From NCBI GenBank assembly GCA_028280415.1, contig JANQLV010000023.1, positions 186,001-250,000 on the forward strand: a stretch of DNA of 64,000 bases, given 5' to 3'. Numbering within the stretch: the stretch's first letter is position 1; each line of letters starts with the position of its first letter. Shown piece after piece: positions 43,589-53,376 of the stretch. The notes under the pieces are model-generated. The model saw only the letters and a program-made list of their open reading frames with translations, had not been told where the DNA came from and made no database searches. This stretch comes from Saprospiraceae bacterium (GTDB lineage: Bacteria; Bacteroidota; Bacteroidia; Chitinophagales; Saprospiraceae). A program made the position numbers and the translations under genes.

Positions 43589-45193
43589 TTAGAACTTCTT
43601 ATCAAGTCCCGGTTGCTTAATCTCAAAGTCGTCTTTGGTTTTACTGGCCCTGACCATTGCTTTAACATCTTCGAGTAATTGTTTGGCATCGTAAACTATC
43701 CCGTCTTTAATCGTATATTTTACGCCTCCGACCCTTACGATTTCATTATCACCTGTAAGTTTTATGGTTCCGGTGCCGTAAAGTACTTTTAAATTTTTTA
43801 ACGGATTTTCTTCAATGATCACAAAGTCCGCCAGCTTACCAACTTCTACCGTTCCAATGAGCTGATCCATCCCCAGAGCTTCCGCTCCATTAAGTGTTGC
43901 TGACCTAATTACCTCCAAAGGATGAAAACCTGCTTCGCGTAAAAGCTCTAGTTCCCGAACATAGGCAAAGCCGTACAACTGAAAAATAAATCCGGAGTCC
44001 GAGCCCGCTGTTATGCGTCCTCCACGATTTTTATATTCATTTATAAACGTCATCCATAATTGATAATTTTTGCGCCAGTCAACCTCTTCTTCTGTCCCCC
44101 AATAATGCCAATACGAGCCGTGTGAAATTTTGCTGGGCATATAAAATTGCCAGAGTGATGGCATAGTATATTCTTCGTGCCATTCCGCTCTACGGGCACG
44201 CATCAAATCCCGGTTGGCTTCATAAATATTAAAAGTAGGGTCAATCGTAAAATCCAGCTGTAATAATTCATTCATGACTTTATTCCAATGCTCAGAGTAT
44301 GGAACAGCAGCCTGTTGCCAGAGTCTTCCCGCTTCTTTAAAGCGATGTTGTTCATTTTGATAATTATAATCCAGTGGATAATCCTGCACGGTCCGATTAT
44401 CGAATAAAGCTTCCGGAAGTCCATACCAATGTTCCATTGTCGTCAGTCCGGCGCGAGCTGAATGGAGTACATTCCAACGGGCAACATCCATCTGAGCATG
44501 GTGACAGGCCGACCTTAGTTCCAATTTTTTATTTTCGTCAAGGGCAGCAGCCATAATTTCCGGCGGCGCTCCAAAAAACTTAACCCCATCCGCGCCTTTT
44601 TTAGCATTCTCTCTTACCCATTGGCGAGCTTCTTCAGTTGTTGCAATCCGATCATAACGCCCCTGTCCAAACACGGTATAGGCCTGAATTCTGGGAGCAG
44701 TAATCGTGTTCTTCTGGCTTTTTTCTTTATGTTCAAGCACCCAATCGAGTCCATTGCCACAAGCCGGATCGCGAATGGTTGTGATCCCATGCCCCATCCA
44801 CAGTTTGAAAACATATTCGGCATCTGCCCCCTGCGCCTTTCCTCCGATATGGCCATGCATATCTATGAAACCCGGTAAGAGGTACATCCCTTCACAGTTT
44901 AATTCTTTCCCTCCGGCTTTCAATTTGGGGCGTTTCTCTGCATCAATTGCAATGCCTGGATTCCCAACTACCGCTATTTTTGCTATTTTGTTATTTTCAA
45001 CAACAATATCTATCGGCCCCCGAGGTGGGGCGCCATTTCCATTGATCAGGGTAATACCTCTTATAATGAGCTGTGAAAAAGGGCCTTCTCCTTCCTGTCT
45101 CTGCGGAGCTTTTTGTACCTGTGCCAAGAGCGAATTCACCACAAAAAACAGAAAGAAGATCAGATAAAATACTTTAGCAAATAGGTTTTTCAT
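43589..45193 (-). CDS. Secreted amidohydrolase
   Basis: 534 residues with a signal peptide (about 1-24, ending LAQ). The amidohydrolase barrel is clear: LLPGFIDMHGHIGGKAQGAD (metal HxH), TIRDPACGNGLDW, SACHHAQMDVARW (His), TMEHWYG, GRITAGSDSGFIFQLYGF (Asp) and the C-terminal strand SATLNGAEALGMDQLIGTVEVGKLADFVII. Family members hydrolyse amides such as imidazolone- or dipeptide-like compounds; a periplasmic imidazolonepropionase/prolidase-like activity is likely. The following gene encodes a lipoprotein, 10 bases downstream; the two are probably one transcript. Confidence 0.9.
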   Translation of the reverse strand: MKNLFAKVFYLIFFLFFVVNSLLAQVQKAPQRQEGEGPFSQLIIRGITLINGNGAPPRGPIDIVVENNKIAKIAVVGNPGIAIDAEKRPKLKAGGKELNCEGMYLLPGFIDMHGHIGGKAQGADAEYVFKLWMGHGITTIRDPACGNGLDWVLEHKEKSQKNTITAPRIQAYTVFGQGRYDRIATTEEARQWVRENAKKGADGVKFFGAPPEIMAAALDENKKLELRSACHHAQMDVARWNVLHSARAGLTTMEHWYGLPEALFDNRTVQDYPLDYNYQNEQHRFKEAGRLWQQAAVPYSEHWNKVMNELLQLDFTIDPTFNIYEANRDLMRARRAEWHEEYTMPSLWQFYMPSKISHGSYWHYWGTEEEVDWRKNYQLWMTFINEYKNRGGRITAGSDSGFIFQLYGFAYVRELELLREAGFHPLEVIRSATLNGAEALGMDQLIGTVEVGKLADFVIIEENPLKNLKVLYGTGTIKLTGDNEIVRVGGVKYTIKDGIVYDAKQLLEDVKAMVRASKTKDDFEIKQPGLDKKF

Positions 45194-45761
45194 GTTCGTT
45201 GTTTTTATCGAAATCGTTTAAAAACAAATAGATGGTTTTTTGCAAGTCATTGAAATTCAACATTGTCGCTTTTTCTTGAATTCCAAGCATTTAAAGCTAT
45301 TTTTAAACTGTTTCACTCATAAAAGTCATTCAAATTTATATAAAGCGCTATGATCTTTAAAATTCATGAACCAAGCATTTTGATATCTGTTTGACAATAT
45401 TTTCACCCGATAACAAAATATAAACTAAGGAAAGCATGTTTTAAATGCATTCTGATCTCTCGATGCCAACCTTTTGGGGTGGTTTTTCGTATATAAAAGT
45501 AATACAATAAAAGACTTCTCTGAAACCATTAAGAAATTGTACCGCCTTAAATTTGATGCGTGGTAAACAAATTCACGATCATTCGACCTGTTGATAAGCA
45601 AAGACCAAAATGTTGATTTATCTTTGTCAAAAGACAGATTCAACAAATGTTTAATAACTTTGGTTATTAATACGGCTGTCGAATCCAATAAACCCGATTT
45701 TTCAGTATACAGCCTGTACTGTATTTTTAATAATTCTAAAATCATCAAAGCATAGCAAACA
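45194..45761. other. Intergenic region before the T9SS repeat protein
   Basis: 568 AT-rich bases between divergent genes (amidohydrolase minus, T9SS protein plus). It should contain both promoters. No RNA gene, repeat array or clear operator was recognised. A reverse-strand open frame covering 45425-45823 overlaps the signal peptide of the plus-strand gene and does not look like a protein. Confidence 0.4.
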
Positions 45762-48260
45762 ATGTCTACTAAATCCCGAATTCTTCTAAGCCTAATTTTT
45801 TTAATGGCTGGAAGTGCTAGCATGGCACAGGAACAAATAGAACGTTTATTCAGAAGTGAAAGACAGAATGCAGCGATCGATGTTGTACAAACTTCGGATA
45901 ATGGGTACTTATTTCTTTCCGCAGCAAGACCAGTCGATTCTACACGTTTTGAATATTATACCGTTTCAAAATTTGACGAAAAGGGGAACTTTGCCTGGAG
46001 TAAAGATTATGATTTTGAACAAAAAGTAATTCCCGATGGGTCTATAACCTTATTGGAGGGTGACAGTTTTGTGATTAGCGGGGTCCTCGACACTTCATCC
46101 GTTAATAAAATACTTTTAAAGGCCAGCTCCCAGGGAGATGTTGCCTGGACACGTGGTTTTGGTAGAGATGATATGGAAATGCCTACTATTATCGGTGATG
46201 CTTCGGTTGATCCTGCTTACCAAGGTGGTTTTTTGCTGGCCGGAGATGTTTACGCTGCTGATGCTACTATGCAAGAGGTTTATCTTAGTCAAACAGATGC
46301 TGCCGGAAACCTGGTCTGGGGAAAAAGTTATGCCCGGTCGGAAGCCAATGTTTTAAATACTACCAAAGTAAAAATGACTCAGGACTCCGGAGCGATCGTA
46401 ACCGGCTGGACCTTTGACGGAACAAGTAGAGATGTTTTCGTCGTCAAGACGGATAGCCTCGGGAATATCGAATGGAGCCGGGAATACGGAGAAGGCAATC
46501 TGGATGAACAAGGTTCCTCCATCGCACCAACACCTGATGGTGGTTATCTTATTGGTGCCAGTAAAGTAAACCCAGCCCTGCCGTCACATCCCGGTTTGCT
46601 TATCAAAACAGATACTTTCGGAAATCCGCAATGGGTAAGAAATATTGATTTTTTGACTTCGGATACTATCCTCGTCAATAACATTATTATTGCCAACGAT
46701 GGAGAAGCAGTCGTCAGCGGTACGCTTAGAGGCATTACTTCCGGAGACATCTTTGCATTTATGTTGAAAATTGATATGAATGGCGATATTACCTGGAAAC
46801 GCCGATATAAAGCCGCTACCAGACAATCTCCTTTCGCCAATGGTCTGAGAGAGTCTCCAATGGGTGGATTTATTTATCTGACCTCCAGTGACGAAAATGA
46901 TGAGCAGGTCGGACCTTATTTGATCAAAACCGATGAGAACGGACAGACGATCTGTGATTCAATCATTGACGGGCAATTGGCCTTCCCGACCATGGTGACG
47001 ATTGACACCCTGCTTCTGCTTACTTCTGACCTTTCTGATGCCAGAGATGTTACGGTAGTAGATACGCTTAATTATAATGGTTTTAACCTTGTAACACTGG
47101 AGCTGGAAACTTTTGGCCCCTATTGCCCGGATGAAATATTCAGCGATACTCTGGACGCTACTACGGACGGGGCAATTGCTTATGAATGGAGTACCGGCGA
47201 AACTACACCAACCATTGTCGTTACAGAAACCGATGAGTATATGGTCACAGTAACTATCGGCGTAGATTATTGTTATCAGCTCTGTGCCAATACGACGATT
47301 GATGAACTGCCACTACCAACAGTAGCCCTGGACTTTTCACAAGGCAATTATTGTTCAACCGGTATCGGCACCGTTAATGCATCACCTACAGATTCGGATA
47401 ATATTGATTGGTCCACGGGTGAGATGCAAGTGAACTCAATCGATGTGGACACAGAGCAAGCCTATAGTGTAACGGTAAGCAATACCTGCGGATCGGATTC
47501 AGCCATCATTAATGTAGTCTTCGACCCTTCTCCCCCGGAGGTCACTATTAATCCTAGTAATACTTTTTGTGCAACCGGACAGGAAGAATTAAGTGTAACG
47601 ACTTCCTATGAGGTTGATGGTTATTTGTGGTCCACGGGTGAAGAGACTCCGGATATTACCGTAAATGCCTTAGGTAATTACTCTATAACGACCTCTTCTA
47701 ATTTTTGTGAAGACGGATCGGCAAATATAGATGTTTCACCGACCCAAATCACGGTAGAGATTCTTCGCGACGATACTTTCTGTGAAGACGGAGAGGAAGA
47801 ACTTACGGCCAATGTAAGTTCTCCGGCAACTTCTTATACCTGGTCAACCGGAGCTATTGAACCTACCATAACCGTTATAGCTCAGGGGCCTTATAGTGTA
47901 ACGGTAAGCGACTTTTGTGGTACAGATTCTACCTCTTTAGATATCCTTTGTCCGATTGTTTATCAAATTCCAAACATATTTAGTCCGAACGGGGATAATC
48001 TTTCCGAAGAATTCATTCCGCTCTTTGCCTTTGATCCTTCAGAGTTGATAGAGTATGAATTCATTGTTTACTCCCGCTGGGGGGAGAAGGTTTTTGAAAC
48101 CAATAACCCTTTTGAAGGATGGGACGGAACAGTGAATGACAATCCCGGCGCATCGGATGTTTATATTTATACCGTAAAGGGCGTTAATGATTTAGGGGTT
48201 GAATTGACTAATGAAGATATGGATAAGGACAATCATGGGGATGTAACGTTAATTCGCTAG
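45762..48260 (+). CDS. T9SS-secreted repeat protein with gliding-motility-associated C-terminal domain
   Basis: 832 residues. Signal peptide 1-23 (SMAQ). Residues about 30-400 hold about seven propeller-like repeats with the pattern TDSLGNIEWSREYGEG, PDGGYLIGA. Residues about 445-740 hold about five short Ig-like repeats built around YEWSTGE, TPTI, YSVTVS and Cys. The last about 90 residues are the type B sorting domain: QIPNIFSPNGDNLSEEF, YSRWGEKVFETNN, FEGWDGT, ending LIR. It should be secreted by the type IX system. Function unknown; binding or adhesion is plausible. A strong hairpin follows at 48283-48325. Confidence 0.93.
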   Translation: MSTKSRILLSLIFLMAGSASMAQEQIERLFRSERQNAAIDVVQTSDNGYLFLSAARPVDSTRFEYYTVSKFDEKGNFAWSKDYDFEQKVIPDGSITLLEGDSFVISGVLDTSSVNKILLKASSQGDVAWTRGFGRDDMEMPTIIGDASVDPAYQGGFLLAGDVYAADATMQEVYLSQTDAAGNLVWGKSYARSEANVLNTTKVKMTQDSGAIVTGWTFDGTSRDVFVVKTDSLGNIEWSREYGEGNLDEQGSSIAPTPDGGYLIGASKVNPALPSHPGLLIKTDTFGNPQWVRNIDFLTSDTILVNNIIIANDGEAVVSGTLRGITSGDIFAFMLKIDMNGDITWKRRYKAATRQSPFANGLRESPMGGFIYLTSSDENDEQVGPYLIKTDENGQTICDSIIDGQLAFPTMVTIDTLLLLTSDLSDARDVTVVDTLNYNGFNLVTLELETFGPYCPDEIFSDTLDATTDGAIAYEWSTGETTPTIVVTETDEYMVTVTIGVDYCYQLCANTTIDELPLPTVALDFSQGNYCSTGIGTVNASPTDSDNIDWSTGEMQVNSIDVDTEQAYSVTVSNTCGSDSAIINVVFDPSPPEVTINPSNTFCATGQEELSVTTSYEVDGYLWSTGEETPDITVNALGNYSITTSSNFCEDGSANIDVSPTQITVEILRDDTFCEDGEEELTANVSSPATSYTWSTGAIEPTITVIAQGPYSVTVSDFCGTDSTSLDILCPIVYQIPNIFSPNGDNLSEEFIPLFAFDPSELIEYEFIVYSRWGEKVFETNNPFEGWDGTVNDNPGASDVYIYTVKGVNDLGVELTNEDMDKDNHGDVTLIR

Positions 48261-48282
48261 GTTTCCCCTTTTATAAAGCTCG

Positions 48283-48325
48283 ATAATAAGGCCGCTATTC
48301 TGTTACAGAATAGCGGCCTTATTAT
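48283..48325 (+). terminator. Strong terminator after T9SS gene
   Basis: A 20-bp perfect stem (48283-48302 with 48306-48325; core AAGGCCGCTATTCTG) and a 3-base loop, starting 22 bases after the stop codon and followed by TTTTAAT. An intrinsic terminator of this strength can work on both strands. Confidence 0.9.
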
Positions 48326-48566
48326 TTTAATCCCTTTTCTAAAAAACGGCCAAATACGACCATTCTCCGAAAGAAAGCTGCAAAACATAGAATTCTGGGC
48401 CTTTGAGCCTGTTTTTGCTGCATCTTTACAGTGTAATTAATGAGAGAGCAGGTTTTTGTTAGTGATAACAAACAAGTTTTTCAAAGAAACTGATTTAGTA
48501 ATTATGATAGCTTTGAACTCTTGATTACAGCCAAAAAGATTTGTTGAAAGTATATTTAGATTAAGT

Positions 48567-48600
48567 CTGCAATTTTCAACTGAAAGTTGCAGGCTTTTTA
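48567..48600 (+). terminator. Second hairpin with T-run, possible small RNA end
   Basis: Stem CTGCAATTTT with AAAGTTGCAG (one G-U pair) and a 6-base loop, followed by GCTTTTTA. It reads as a rho-independent terminator on the plus strand although no gene precedes it. Confidence 0.5.
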
Positions 48601-48696
48601 TTCCTCTTTCAATAAATATTCTTGAATATAAACAGGTCTCGACCCGACCGTATTAATAAACACAAAGATGTAACTCATCAGTCTCACACAAACTAT

Positions 48697-49389
48697 TTAA
48701 AGAAGGTTAATCTTTCCCATTAGTACCGGCTTGTTTGCCCGGCTAATGGGAATAACTTTTTTATCAATGACCAGGGAATTATCCTCTATGTCTTTTATCT
48801 GTTTAAGATTGACTATAAAAGACCGGTGTACTTTCAAAAACTCTCCGCTTTTCAGTTTTGTTTCAATCGCTTTAAGGGTTCCATGTATAACATAGCCCTG
48901 CTCCCTGGTCTGAACCTTGATATAATCGCCCATATTTTCAAAATAGAGTATTTCATCATAGGCCAGCCGGGTATATCGGCCACTTTCCTTGATATAAACT
49001 TCCCGGGCGTTGGCTTTGTATTCATTATTCTGTTTTTGAATTTCTTTAGCTTTGTCCACGGCAAGAGTAAAACGCGGGAGGGTGATTGGTTTTTTTAAAA
49101 AATCGGTCACTTGATATTCAAAGGCATCATAGGCATAATCTGTATTAGAAGTCGTAAAAATCACCTGCGGAAGTGCCCTTGCCTGTTCGATAAACTCCAG
49201 ACCTGTAATATCCGGCATTTCAATATCCAAAAAAATTAAATCAACCGAATCCTTCAAAAGAAAATCCAGCCCTTGTTGAGCATTATCAAACATGCTCACG
49301 ATATTCAAGCCATCTGCTTTTTGACATAAATGCTCCAGCGATTTGCGCGCCATTATATCATCGTCTATAATCATACAGTTCAACATCAT
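48697..49389 (-). CDS. LytTR-type response regulator
   Basis: 230 residues. Receiver (about 1-120) with acidic pair IIDDDIM, phospho-acceptor Asp in DLIFLDIEMPDITG, and Lys in FLKKPITL. LytTR DNA-binding domain (about 135-230): REVYIKESGRYTRLAYDEILYFENMGDYIKVQT, TLKAIETKL, LKVHRSFIVNLKQIKDI, KKVIPISRANKP. Its ATG overlaps the kinase stop codon (ATGA), so it is the coupled partner of the hybrid kinase, with the H-NOX gene upstream: a likely nitric oxide or oxygen signalling cascade. Confidence 0.95.
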   Translation of the reverse strand: MMLNCMIIDDDIMARKSLEHLCQKADGLNIVSMFDNAQQGLDFLLKDSVDLIFLDIEMPDITGLEFIEQARALPQVIFTTSNTDYAYDAFEYQVTDFLKKPITLPRFTLAVDKAKEIQKQNNEYKANAREVYIKESGRYTRLAYDEILYFENMGDYIKVQTREQGYVIHGTLKAIETKLKSGEFLKVHRSFIVNLKQIKDIEDNSLVIDKKVIPISRANKPVLMGKINLL

Positions 49390-52259
49390 AGCAATACTTT
49401 CATTTTTTCCAATTCGTTTTTAATTAAGGGTTTATAGCGCCTGACAGATTGGTCGATTATTTTTAAAAGATTTTCGACTTCTGGTTTATCTGCATCACTA
49501 CCCGCTATTTTTTCTAATTCAAGCATCTTCTTTTCCAAACCGGTTAATCCCACCAGTGAAAAATTAGGTTTCAATTTATGCGCCAATTGTTGAAGGTTAG
49601 AAAAGTCGCCCTGTTCGAAAACATCCGCCATATTTTCGTATTCAACCATCGTATAATCCAAAAAGGTTTGAAACATGATAGAAGCATATTGAAGATCACC
49701 CCGGTAAAGACGTTCCAAATGGACGGTATCCAATTGTTTGTCAAAAACAAAATTATCGGTCTGCTCCCCTTCCGTTTGCTCTGAATCTTTCTGGGGAGCA
49801 TATTTTTGAATCAGTTCTCTGAGCTGATGAGGTTTAAACGGTTTGGCCAGATAATCAGACATTCCGACCTCGTAAGCTTTATCTTTTTTGGAAATCATAG
49901 CAGAGGCAGTAAGTGCAATAACCGGAATGTTTTGATTTGGATTTCGGGTATTTCTAATCCGGATTGTCGTATCGTAGCCATTCATTTTAGGCATTGAAAT
50001 ATCCATAAAAATGAGATCGTATTGGGTATTCTCGACCATTTTTAAAGCTTCAAAACCGTCCGTTGCTATCTCAAATGCTATCTCCCATTTTTCCAAAAGT
50101 GCCGCAATATATTTTCGATTCATAAAATTATCTTCAACTACCAGAATTTTCATTTCATCGAATTCGACAGCTTCCTGTTCAAAAATCGAGGCCGTTTTTT
50201 TATCGGGAATTGCTTCACCACTATCCTTGTATTGAAGCTGAACGCTAAAGGTTGTCCCTACGCCAAGTTTACTCTGTACATTAATGCTTCCGCCCTGTAG
50301 CTCCACCAATTGTTTGGTAATCGGAAGGCCAAGACCTGTCCCGCCAAATTTCGAATGAATTTCTCCATTGGCCTGTTTGAAGTTTTCAAATATATTTTGA
50401 AGCTGTTTTTCAGAAATGCCAATTCCGGTATCTTTTACTCTAAACCTGAACCAGCAATTTTGTTCCTGTTTTTTCACCAGGTCAACCTGAAGGGAAATTT
50501 CTCCTTCACTGGTAAATTTCGATGCATTTCCAATCAGGTTGAGCAGGATTTGATTGAGTAGTAAATCATCACCAATCATCATCGTACCAATTCCGGGATC
50601 GATCTCCGTTTTAAATACGACCGAACTGTTTTCCAATTTATGTTGAAAGGTTTTTTCCAGGGATTTAATGGTACTGAGCAAATCAAAGGGTCTGGCATTA
50701 ATTTCCATTCCGCCAGCAGATATTTTTGACAAATCCAATATATCAGAAATCAGTTTGTGTAAAATATCCGAAGAACTTTTCAGGCTCTCGATATAATCTT
50801 TCTGTTCTTCTGAAAGCACGGTATTTTCGATTAAATGAGCCATACCAATAATAGCATTCAAAGGGGTACGAATCTCATGGCTCATCCTGGCTAAAAATAA
50901 TTTCTCTGCCTGCTCAGCTTCTTCCGCAACCTGTTTTGCTTTTTCTAATTCATGTTGAAGTTTTTTCTGATGGGTAATATCATAATGTATTCCAATAGAC
51001 CCGGTCACATTTCCTGCTGTATCCAGAATTGGTGCGCCACTTATCAGCACCCAGATAAGTGTCCCGTCCTTTTTCCGAATTTGCACTTCATATACACTTG
51101 TTTCTCCCTGTATCCGTTTTGCCTGTTGTACTTCCATTTGTTTTTTAGAATGCTCCGGGAGAAAGATTTCCACTGCATTTTTTCCAATCAATTCCTCCTC
51201 AGCATAGCCGGTCATATCACAAAACCAATCATATACTTTGACGATTTTGTGATTATTATCAACTTCCATCAGGCCGAGTTCCATATTTTCAATAATCCCC
51301 CGGTATTTCTCTTCGCTGCGTTTTAGCTTTTCTTCTGCCCGGTGCCGTTCCGTAATATCCCGGTATTTCCAAAGATGACCCAGGTATCGGTTTTTTACAT
51401 ATATCGGGATGTAATCCCGTTCCAGAATAAGGCCGTTCGCCATCTGTATTTCTTCACCAATAACCCGTTCTTTACTTTCCAGCAGTTCTTCAACTCTCGC
51501 AATAAAAGCATCGGGCTCTTTGAACAGATGTTTAACCCTGATAGCCGAAAATCTGCAATCGGTCCCCTCCATTTCCTGAGGCGTGGATTGAGCTGTAAAT
51601 AGCTCGCAAAAGAGTTTATTGGCCAATACGACCTTTCGATTTTCATCTTCTACTAAAACGGCAGATTGCAAATTGTAAATCAGGGATTTGAGTCTGGACT
51701 GAGTAGTAAGCAGGGAATCTTCGGCGACTTTTCGTTCAGAAATATCTCTGGCAACGCCTAAAGCTTCACTTACTATTCCATCTTGTTGAAGGAAGCGGAC
51801 ATGCTGACCAATCCAGATTATATCGCCATTTTTTGCAACAATAGGAAACTCCTCGTAAGTTTCCAGCTTCTGTTCCTCTCTAAAGGCAATGTAGCGTTCC
51901 ATATACTCTTCCTTGAAGCCAGGTAATACAAATTCCGTAAAATGGCTTCCAACTATATCTTCTTCTTTATAACCTAGTTTTTGGCTTGCAATTGGGTTAA
52001 CATAGGTAAAATAACCATCCGGATCTGTTCTGAAAATAAAGTCCCGGGCAGATTCTATGATTTGCCGATAACGTTTCTCCGTTTGTTCCAGCGCTATGGT
52101 TCGTTCTTTGATTTTTTGTTCCAGGTTTTCATTCAACCGGGTCAGCGCTTCATTTGCCCGGTGAAGTTCCATCGCCTTTTGCTCCAGAATCGATTCGGCT
52201 TCTTTTCTGGCCCTAATTTCCCTTTCTAATCGTCGTTTTAAGAGTTGCACATCCTGCAT
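49386..52259 (-). CDS. Multi-PAS hybrid sensor histidine kinase
   Basis: 957 residues, no membrane segment. Coiled coil about 1-60; three PAS domains at about 60-190 (RYRQIIESARDFIFRTDPDG), 190-320 and 315-445 (KYRGIIENMELGLMEVD); HisKA at about 460-530 with the phospho-His in LARMSHEIRTPLNAIIG; HATPase_c at about 570-695 (NASKF, DTGIGIS, FGGTGLGL); receiver at about 710-830 with Asp in YDLIFMDISMPKMNG; and an Hpt domain at about 860-950 with His in LAHKLKPNFSLVG. It begins 8 bases after the H-NOX gene and overlaps the LytTR regulator. It is the cytoplasmic relay of this operon, with phosphate likely passing within it to the separate regulator. Confidence 0.95.
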   Translation of the reverse strand: MQDVQLLKRRLEREIRARKEAESILEQKAMELHRANEALTRLNENLEQKIKERTIALEQTEKRYRQIIESARDFIFRTDPDGYFTYVNPIASQKLGYKEEDIVGSHFTEFVLPGFKEEYMERYIAFREEQKLETYEEFPIVAKNGDIIWIGQHVRFLQQDGIVSEALGVARDISERKVAEDSLLTTQSRLKSLIYNLQSAVLVEDENRKVVLANKLFCELFTAQSTPQEMEGTDCRFSAIRVKHLFKEPDAFIARVEELLESKERVIGEEIQMANGLILERDYIPIYVKNRYLGHLWKYRDITERHRAEEKLKRSEEKYRGIIENMELGLMEVDNNHKIVKVYDWFCDMTGYAEEELIGKNAVEIFLPEHSKKQMEVQQAKRIQGETSVYEVQIRKKDGTLIWVLISGAPILDTAGNVTGSIGIHYDITHQKKLQHELEKAKQVAEEAEQAEKLFLARMSHEIRTPLNAIIGMAHLIENTVLSEEQKDYIESLKSSSDILHKLISDILDLSKISAGGMEINARPFDLLSTIKSLEKTFQHKLENSSVVFKTEIDPGIGTMMIGDDLLLNQILLNLIGNASKFTSEGEISLQVDLVKKQEQNCWFRFRVKDTGIGISEKQLQNIFENFKQANGEIHSKFGGTGLGLPITKQLVELQGGSINVQSKLGVGTTFSVQLQYKDSGEAIPDKKTASIFEQEAVEFDEMKILVVEDNFMNRKYIAALLEKWEIAFEIATDGFEALKMVENTQYDLIFMDISMPKMNGYDTTIRIRNTRNPNQNIPVIALTASAMISKKDKAYEVGMSDYLAKPFKPHQLRELIQKYAPQKDSEQTEGEQTDNFVFDKQLDTVHLERLYRGDLQYASIMFQTFLDYTMVEYENMADVFEQGDFSNLQQLAHKLKPNFSLVGLTGLEKKMLELEKIAGSDADKPEVENLLKIIDQSVRRYKPLIKNELEKMKVLL

Positions 52260-52267
52260 ATAAACGC

Positions 52268-52807
52268 TCAGTTTTTGAAAATAAGAAATTTCACTACACT
52301 TGCATCTTCTTCTATATCTGTTCTTTTAAGCTTCGCTTCCTCGTGATAATACTCTATACTTTTTTCAATCAATGCTTCGGCAAAATCTGCCATTTTTCGT
52401 TCACTGCGGTATATCATTTCCAGCGTACCTTCGGGCAGCACACGGGTTTCGAATGTTGGCAATTCTGCATCCGGGTATAGTTTTCGAACTTCAACGTGGA
52501 TATAATTTTCAATAGATTCCAAAAAGTCGAAGGCATTCCCGGCTGCTTTTAAAAACTGAGGGTATCCCTTTTTTAAAACATCAAAAAAATAATACCCAAA
52601 AATCTTCAAAAGGCTGGAAACCGAATTACCAGAGTATTTACTCAAACTCGTTATCAACTTTACCATTTCGCCATGGTCATAGGTTCCTATAGCGGTATAT
52701 GCTCCATTCGAGCTCAATTCGTTTTCGGATATAATTCGATCCACGGCCTCATAACCATAATCACGTTCGACCATTTCCAAAAACTCAGAAAAAATAATTC
52801 CTTTCAT
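52268..52807 (-). CDS. H-NOX (heme nitric oxide/oxygen binding) protein
   Basis: 179 residues, the usual H-NOX length. The proximal heme ligand is His104 in ENYIHVEVRKLYPDAELP; the YxSxR heme-propionate motif is YRSER at 133-137. The N-terminal half is helical (MKGIIFSEFLEMVERDYGYEAV). Heme binding and diatomic gas sensing are well established for the family. It is the first gene of a minus-strand operon followed after 8 bases by the hybrid kinase, the typical H-NOX/kinase arrangement, so it very probably controls kinase activity on NO binding. Confidence 0.96.
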   Translation of the reverse strand: MKGIIFSEFLEMVERDYGYEAVDRIISENELSSNGAYTAIGTYDHGEMVKLITSLSKYSGNSVSSLLKIFGYYFFDVLKKGYPQFLKAAGNAFDFLESIENYIHVEVRKLYPDAELPTFETRVLPEGTLEMIYRSERKMADFAEALIEKSIEYYHEEAKLKRTDIEEDASVVKFLIFKN

Positions 52808-53376
52808 ATTATAAGTATGTTTTAAGCACTTTAAAGAATAAAGCTTGCACTTTGATTTCTAAGAGAAATGAAGTCTACGAATAGCTATACATATGCTTGA
52901 CTTCCAGAAGGAGGTTTTAGATTTTGATACGATATTTATAGGAAACAGTTGCTACCACAGAGAAGAAACTTGGTATATGGAGAAGTGATTGAGAAAAGGC
53001 TCCCGGAATTACTCTAAAAATCAACTGGTATATTCTTGTGTCTTGTTGTTCCGTATTTGCTTAATAAATAAAAATCTTCCAGGAGCCTAATCTCTTTTTA
53101 TTCTAACTAAGGATTCTTTTATCCTTTGTACGATACAAATATAGCCTCAATACAAGCCCTCTTGCCTGAATTATCGTTTTTTGGTAGATTTCGAGCCTTT
53201 TTCAACTGGTTTTTCCATTTTTCTGGCAGATTTCCCGATTTTGAACCATTTTGTTTTATCAGGAATTATGTATATTAAGATTAGTTTGCGCTAAAACATT
53301 TATCAAATTCCGTTGGTTTCTGTAAATAGATAAGCTTTTTGAGGGATTTTGATTCTGCTTTTTTAAAGAAAATGAT
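52808..53376. other. Intergenic region between H-NOX operon and GAF protein
   Basis: 569 bases of divergent spacer that should hold the promoters of the H-NOX operon (minus) and the GAF gene (plus). It contains complementary segments AGGCTCC (52997-53003) and GGAGCCT (53082-53088) about 80 bases apart, which could form a long-looped stem ahead of a T-rich stretch (53093-53102). No open frame of note and no RNA gene was recognised. Confidence 0.4.

Larger units (their letters stand above)
48261..48696. other. Intergenic region, two hairpins
   Basis: 436 bases between convergent genes. It holds the strong terminator at 48283-48325 and a second hairpin at 48567-48592 (about 10 bp with one G-U pair, loop CAACTG) followed by GCTTTTTA, which would terminate a plus-strand transcript. 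No coding frame ends just before that second hairpin, so the 48330-48600 stretch may carry a small RNA; the evidence is only the hairpin and T-run. Confidence 0.4.

Noticed and set aside
42808-43689. Longer lipoprotein gene starting at 43689
   Set aside because: It would overlap the amidohydrolase by 101 bases, and the lipoprotein signal peptide begins only at ATG 43578.
45425-45823. 132-residue reverse-strand open frame
   Set aside because: Overlaps the signal peptide of the plus-strand T9SS gene, lacks any domain and has an amino acid make-up unlike a real protein.
52997-53088. Long-looped AGGCTCC/GGAGCCT stem as a riboswitch or structured RNA
   Set aside because: Only 7 paired bases around about 80 bases of loop; no known riboswitch consensus recognised.
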